From Macrosoma leucophasiata (Eukaryota; Arthropoda; Insecta; Lepidoptera; Hedylidae): DNA of 64,000 bases. Below the pieces are notes generated by a model. That model made no database searches and had not been told where the DNA came from. It saw nothing but the letters and a program-made list of their open reading frames with translations. The position numbers and the translations under genes were made by a program. The stretch spans positions 9,486,001-9,550,000 of the forward strand of contig JAWQUS010000022.1 of the NCBI GenBank assembly GCA_036365455.1. The letters run 5' to 3'. This document shows, piece by piece, positions 62,770-64,000 of this stretch; position 1 is the first letter of the stretch, and the number at the start of each line of letters is the position of its first letter.

Positions 62770-64000
62770 GTAGATTATATACACACTGAACTATGGTTAC
62801 ATTGTTATACTTGATTTCGAACGTCGATATATATTTTGTCTTTAAAGCAATCGTTTTAGTTTAATGTACTCGAGATAAATCCCTAAAAATAGTTTTGTTT
62901 CAATGCGAATGGCTCGTGAAACCCTCAACCATATCATGTCTGCCCCTAGTTGTGCAGTTGTATATCTATAATATATATCAATAAATTATAGCGTTTTCTC
63001 GTCCGCAGGTGCACATAGTGTGCGGTGGCGCGGCGCGCGTGTATCGCGTGGACGAGTCTCCGACGTCCCCGCGCCGCGCCTTCGCCGCTCTCGCCGGCGC
63101 GCCCCCCGACCTAGACTCCCCCGAAAACACGCCCAGCACCCCCCACAACCAACCCCCTCAGATCGTCATCGTGCAGAACTTCACCCAAAACACGATCCCC
63201 CAATCCGACCCCTCCACCTCCCAGGGACCTCGATATCCCAACCCCGAATACCGGGGCATTCCCAAACTTCCCCTGCCCGAGCAGTGGATACACAAACGAC
63301 CCTTCGACTACAAGTACGCTGCGATCCCCCGCCCGCTTGCCCAAATTGTCAACTCTGACCTCGGAGTCGATCTCTCACGAGAGTCCCGAGCAAAGAAATA
63401 CAGCGCTACTCGCTCTCCGTCGTTAGAAAAAGACGACAAGTCGCCATTCGTTAGCAGCGCCAAGTCCGACAAATCTGACGTTTTCGGCTTCGACGTGGAT
63501 TCAGTGAGAAAGCTCTCGGAGGACAGCGGGGAGATGGAGAGACAGCCCGCGTCCCCAAGGGACGATGTTCAAGATATGTCGCCTAGCAACTTGCGCAGGT
63601 TCCGATCAGTGAGCACTAGGCTTAACATGTGCAGCGTCAACGAAGAAGGACAACAGGAGAAAGCGGAGATGCAGAATTCGCCTCGCGTCGAATGCGCCTC
63701 GAAGGACAAATCCAAGTTCGATTTTTCACCGAAAATCCTAGCCGACAGCCTAAGCTCCCCCCGATTCTTTACACCTCCCGAAGTGGTCTCGCCTATGTTC
63801 TTCGCGGAACCTTCACCAAAATCTGTTTACTACGATACAGTCCGCTCTCCAAAGTTCTTCCCTGAAACTCCCAGGGACGCGGAAGTGCCGCAGTCACCGA
63901 GAACTCTGGGCGATCATTTGAATAGAGCAAACGGTCTATCTGAAAAGCCCAGTTCACCTAGAGTACTAAGCGCTCGACCCAGTCCCAAAATCCATAGTTG
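62626..64000 (+). CDS. Unrecognised single-span protein with a Ser-Pro-rich tail, 3' end outside the window
   Basis: Two exons are seen: 62626-62769 (donor CAG|GTAGAT) and 63009 to the window edge (acceptor TCGTCCGCAG). They join in phase 0 and stay open for 992 nt. The first Met option (62626) gives MWGAQAGWWCGAAAAALVLL, a hydrophobic span of about 16 residues, then CRRSPKRPP as a basic stop-transfer. That topology would put the tail in the cytoplasm. A run of threonines follows. The tail holds a dozen or more SP or TP sites, often as SPR/SPK followed by aromatic residues (SPRFFTP, SPKFFPE). I infer a membrane-anchored substrate of proline-directed kinases; I do not recognise the family. If 62613-62640 is preceded by an upstream exon, the protein may have more N-terminal sequence. 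Confidence 0.72.
63009..64000 (+). CDS. Gene 2, second exon (Ser-Pro-rich tail), open to the window edge
   Basis: Begins VHIVCGGAARVYRVDESPTS. It is followed by a Pro/Asn/Gln-rich part with QIVIVQNFTQNTIP and LPEQWIHKRPFDYKYAAIPR, then an acidic Ser-rich part (SEDSGEMERQPASPRDD) and SP-rich repeats. There is no stop in 330 codons, and codon choice is GC-rich as in gene 1 exons. Confidence 0.75.
   Translation, partial: MHIVCGGAARVYRVDESPTSPRRAFAALAGAPPDLDSPENTPSTPHNQPPQIVIVQNFTQNTIPQSDPSTSQGPRYPNPEYRGIPKLPLPEQWIHKRPFDYKYAAIPRPLAQIVNSDLGVDLSRESRAKKYSATRSPSLEKDDKSPFVSSAKSDKSDVFGFDVDSVRKLSEDSGEMERQPASPRDDVQDMSPSNLRRFRSVSTRLNMCSVNEEGQQEKAEMQNSPRVECASKDKSKFDFSPKILADSLSSPRFFTPPEVVSPMFFAEPSPKSVYYDTVRSPKFFPETPRDAEVPQSPRTLGDHLNRANGLSEKPSSPRVLSARPSPKIHS

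Overview
The window is nuclear DNA from an insect, most probably a lepidopteran (moth or butterfly). It holds long AT-rich introns with consensus GT/AG splice sites, short GC-rich coding exons, and a very dense load of SINEs, LINEs, MITEs, a mariner and gypsy-type LTR elements. Nothing in it looks prokaryotic. Two host genes are visible, both on the + strand and both cut by the window edges.

Gene 1 (504-41475) is a SID-1-like (SIDT family) multi-pass membrane protein. I could assemble 19 exons whose junction phases all agree. Together they give 747 codons and a stop; the N-terminal exon or exons lie upstream of the window. The glycosylated ectodomain is in exons 1-7, the first membrane span in exon 8, a low-complexity loop in exons 9-10, and ten more spans in exons 11-19. 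The CREST-type Ser-x3-His, Asp and His-x3-His residues are all present. The most striking anomaly is in visible exon 18: a 128-bp block holding almost all of the exon plus its 5' splice donor is repeated 13 times in tandem, apparently without divergence (39516-41179).

The introns of gene 1 hold a decayed gypsy-type element (5922-9600), an 89-bp satellite seeded by a SINE insertion junction (13812-16756), a dead mariner interrupted by a mitochondrial ATP6 fragment (17569-18893), a very young 4.4-kb gypsy element with 146-bp LTRs (20178-24619), and a jockey-type LINE split by an RTE-type fragment (37075-39240). Many short repeats are nested inside one another with readable target-site duplications.

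From 41.5 to 62.6 kb there is no confident host coding sequence. The region holds repeats, a transposase fragment, several MITEs, and a full LINE with two open ORFs (ORF1 with a PHD-type finger, ORF2 endonuclease plus reverse transcriptase, 56053-60178). A possible untranslated first exon of gene 2 lies near 53.6-53.8 kb.

Gene 2 (about 62626 to beyond 64000) encodes a short N-terminal segment with one hydrophobic span, followed by a long Ser-Pro-rich tail that is still open at the window edge. I do not recognise its family.

Repeat families are given letters (A to N, plus T) for reference within this annotation only. They are defined by copies visible here, and repeat boundaries are approximate unless a target-site duplication is stated.
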